A stretch of 6,242 nucleotides of DNA from Clostridia bacterium (GTDB lineage: Bacteria > Bacillota > Clostridia > Oscillospirales > SIG627), in assembly GCA_017453605.1 (NCBI GenBank), contig JAFTEP010000112.1, forward strand, positions 1 through 6,242, given 5' to 3'. A model generated the notes under the pieces. That model had not been told where the DNA came from, ran no database searches, and was given only the letters and a program-made list of their open reading frames with translations. Shown piece after piece: positions 5,832-6,242 of this stretch. Every line of letters starts with the position of its first letter. Position 1 is the stretch's first letter. The position numbers were made by a program, and so were the translations under genes.

Positions 5832-6242
5832 ATGGCGGATATGATAAAAAGATACAGATCTTTGAATGACTTCCTTTACGAAAACTTCGGCAAAAAGATC
5901 TTCAAGCTCCCACTCTCCTCGGGACTCGGCTGCCCCAACCTCGACGGGACCCTGTCGGACAGAGGATGCGTCTTCTGCTCGGTGGGGAGCGGCGATTTCT
6001 GCCCGGAAGAATCCCTTTCCGTCGCCGAACAGATCGTGCGCTCGAAACGGCTCCTGAACAACAAATCGAAAAACTTCCCGGACAAGGGATTTATCGCCTA
6101 CTTCCAGAGCTACAGCAACACCTACGGAAAAACGGAGTATCTCGAGAAGATCTTCACTGAGGCGATCTCTCAGCCGGAGATCGAGATCCTCTCGGTCGCG
6201 ACGCGTCCCGACTGTCTCGAAAAAGAAAAGCTCGATCTTCTC
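5832..6242 (+). CDS. ytqA: TIGR01212-family radical SAM protein (YtqA/YhcC-like), 3' end cut off
   Basis: The first 137 codons of a gene that runs off the right edge; family members are about 300-320 residues. The start (MADMIKRY) leads into a family-typical opening, with NFGKKIFKLPL at 18-28. The cluster motif is the family's unusual C34-x11-C46-x2-C49 (GCPNLDGT, then GCVFCS), followed by GSGDF (52-56). FQSYSNTY (91-98) and SVATRPDCL (121-129) are also family hallmarks. Members resemble the Elp3-like radical SAM group. As I recall, Bacillus subtilis YtqA (MnmL) acts in modifying the wobble uridine of tRNA, from the cmnm5 to the nm5 form; for this protein that role is inferred by family. No Shine-Dalgarno site precedes ATG 5832 or the in-frame ATG 5841. 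The promoter position suggests a leaderless mRNA if 5832 is used. Confidence 0.92.
   Translation, partial: MADMIKRYRSLNDFLYENFGKKIFKLPLSSGLGCPNLDGTLSDRGCVFCSVGSGDFCPEESLSVAEQIVRSKRLLNNKSKNFPDKGFIAYFQSYSNTYGKTEYLEKIFTEAISQPEIEILSVATRPDCLEKEKLDLL

Noticed and set aside
1..6242. CRISPR array, insertion sequence, phage or tRNA gene
   Set aside because: I saw no spaced identical repeats, terminal inverted repeats, transposase or integrase motifs, or cloverleaf sequence in the window.

Overview
The window reads as a bacterial chromosome fragment from an anaerobe, most likely a GC-rich member of the Firmicutes (Clostridia). The reasons are a glycyl radical enzyme with its activase, strong AGGAGG-type ribosome binding sites, near-consensus sigma-A promoters, and a YtqA-like radical SAM protein. 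Two of the products, the glycyl radical enzyme and its radical SAM activase, are inherently oxygen-sensitive, and the right-edge radical SAM protein carries a similar cluster. I cannot name the genus from sequence alone.

Layout. Positions 1-374 hold no gene. They contain a long hairpin terminator (299-347) for the leftward genes, then two near-identical leftward promoters 119 bp apart (158-186 and 39-67). Each promoter has four helically phased A-tracts just upstream of its -35 box. This tandem module faces off the left edge and probably drives a highly expressed transcript outside the window, plausibly an rRNA or tRNA operon. Next comes a leftward series, from left to right: a ComM/YifB-type AAA+ ATPase (375-1898), a glycyl radical enzyme activase (1955-2872), a glycyl radical enzyme of unknown substrate (2862-4991), and a four-helix membrane protein with a Pro/Gln/Tyr repeat tail (5019-5717). 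Transcription runs from the membrane protein towards comM. A rightward radical SAM gene begins at 5832 and is cut by the right edge.

How they work together. The membrane protein gene has its own promoter (5755-5783). It is followed after 27 bp by the glycyl radical enzyme, whose last codons overlap the activase start by 11 bp. The enzyme and activase form an obligate functional pair: the activase uses S-adenosylmethionine to place a radical on a glycine of the enzyme. The membrane protein may be co-transcribed with them, but any functional link is inferred from spacing alone. comM follows after a 56-bp gap with no clear terminator or promoter, so it may be read through from the same operon and stopped at 299-347. 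The 114-bp divergent region (5718-5831) holds two back-to-back promoters. The rightward one is a perfect TTGACA-17-TATAAT whose start point lies almost on the ATG, implying a nearly leaderless mRNA.

The most unusual points are the duplicated curved-DNA promoter module at the left end, the short GCWE-type glycyl radical enzyme with no recognisable pathway context, the repeat-tailed membrane protein ahead of it, and the apparently leaderless radical SAM gene.
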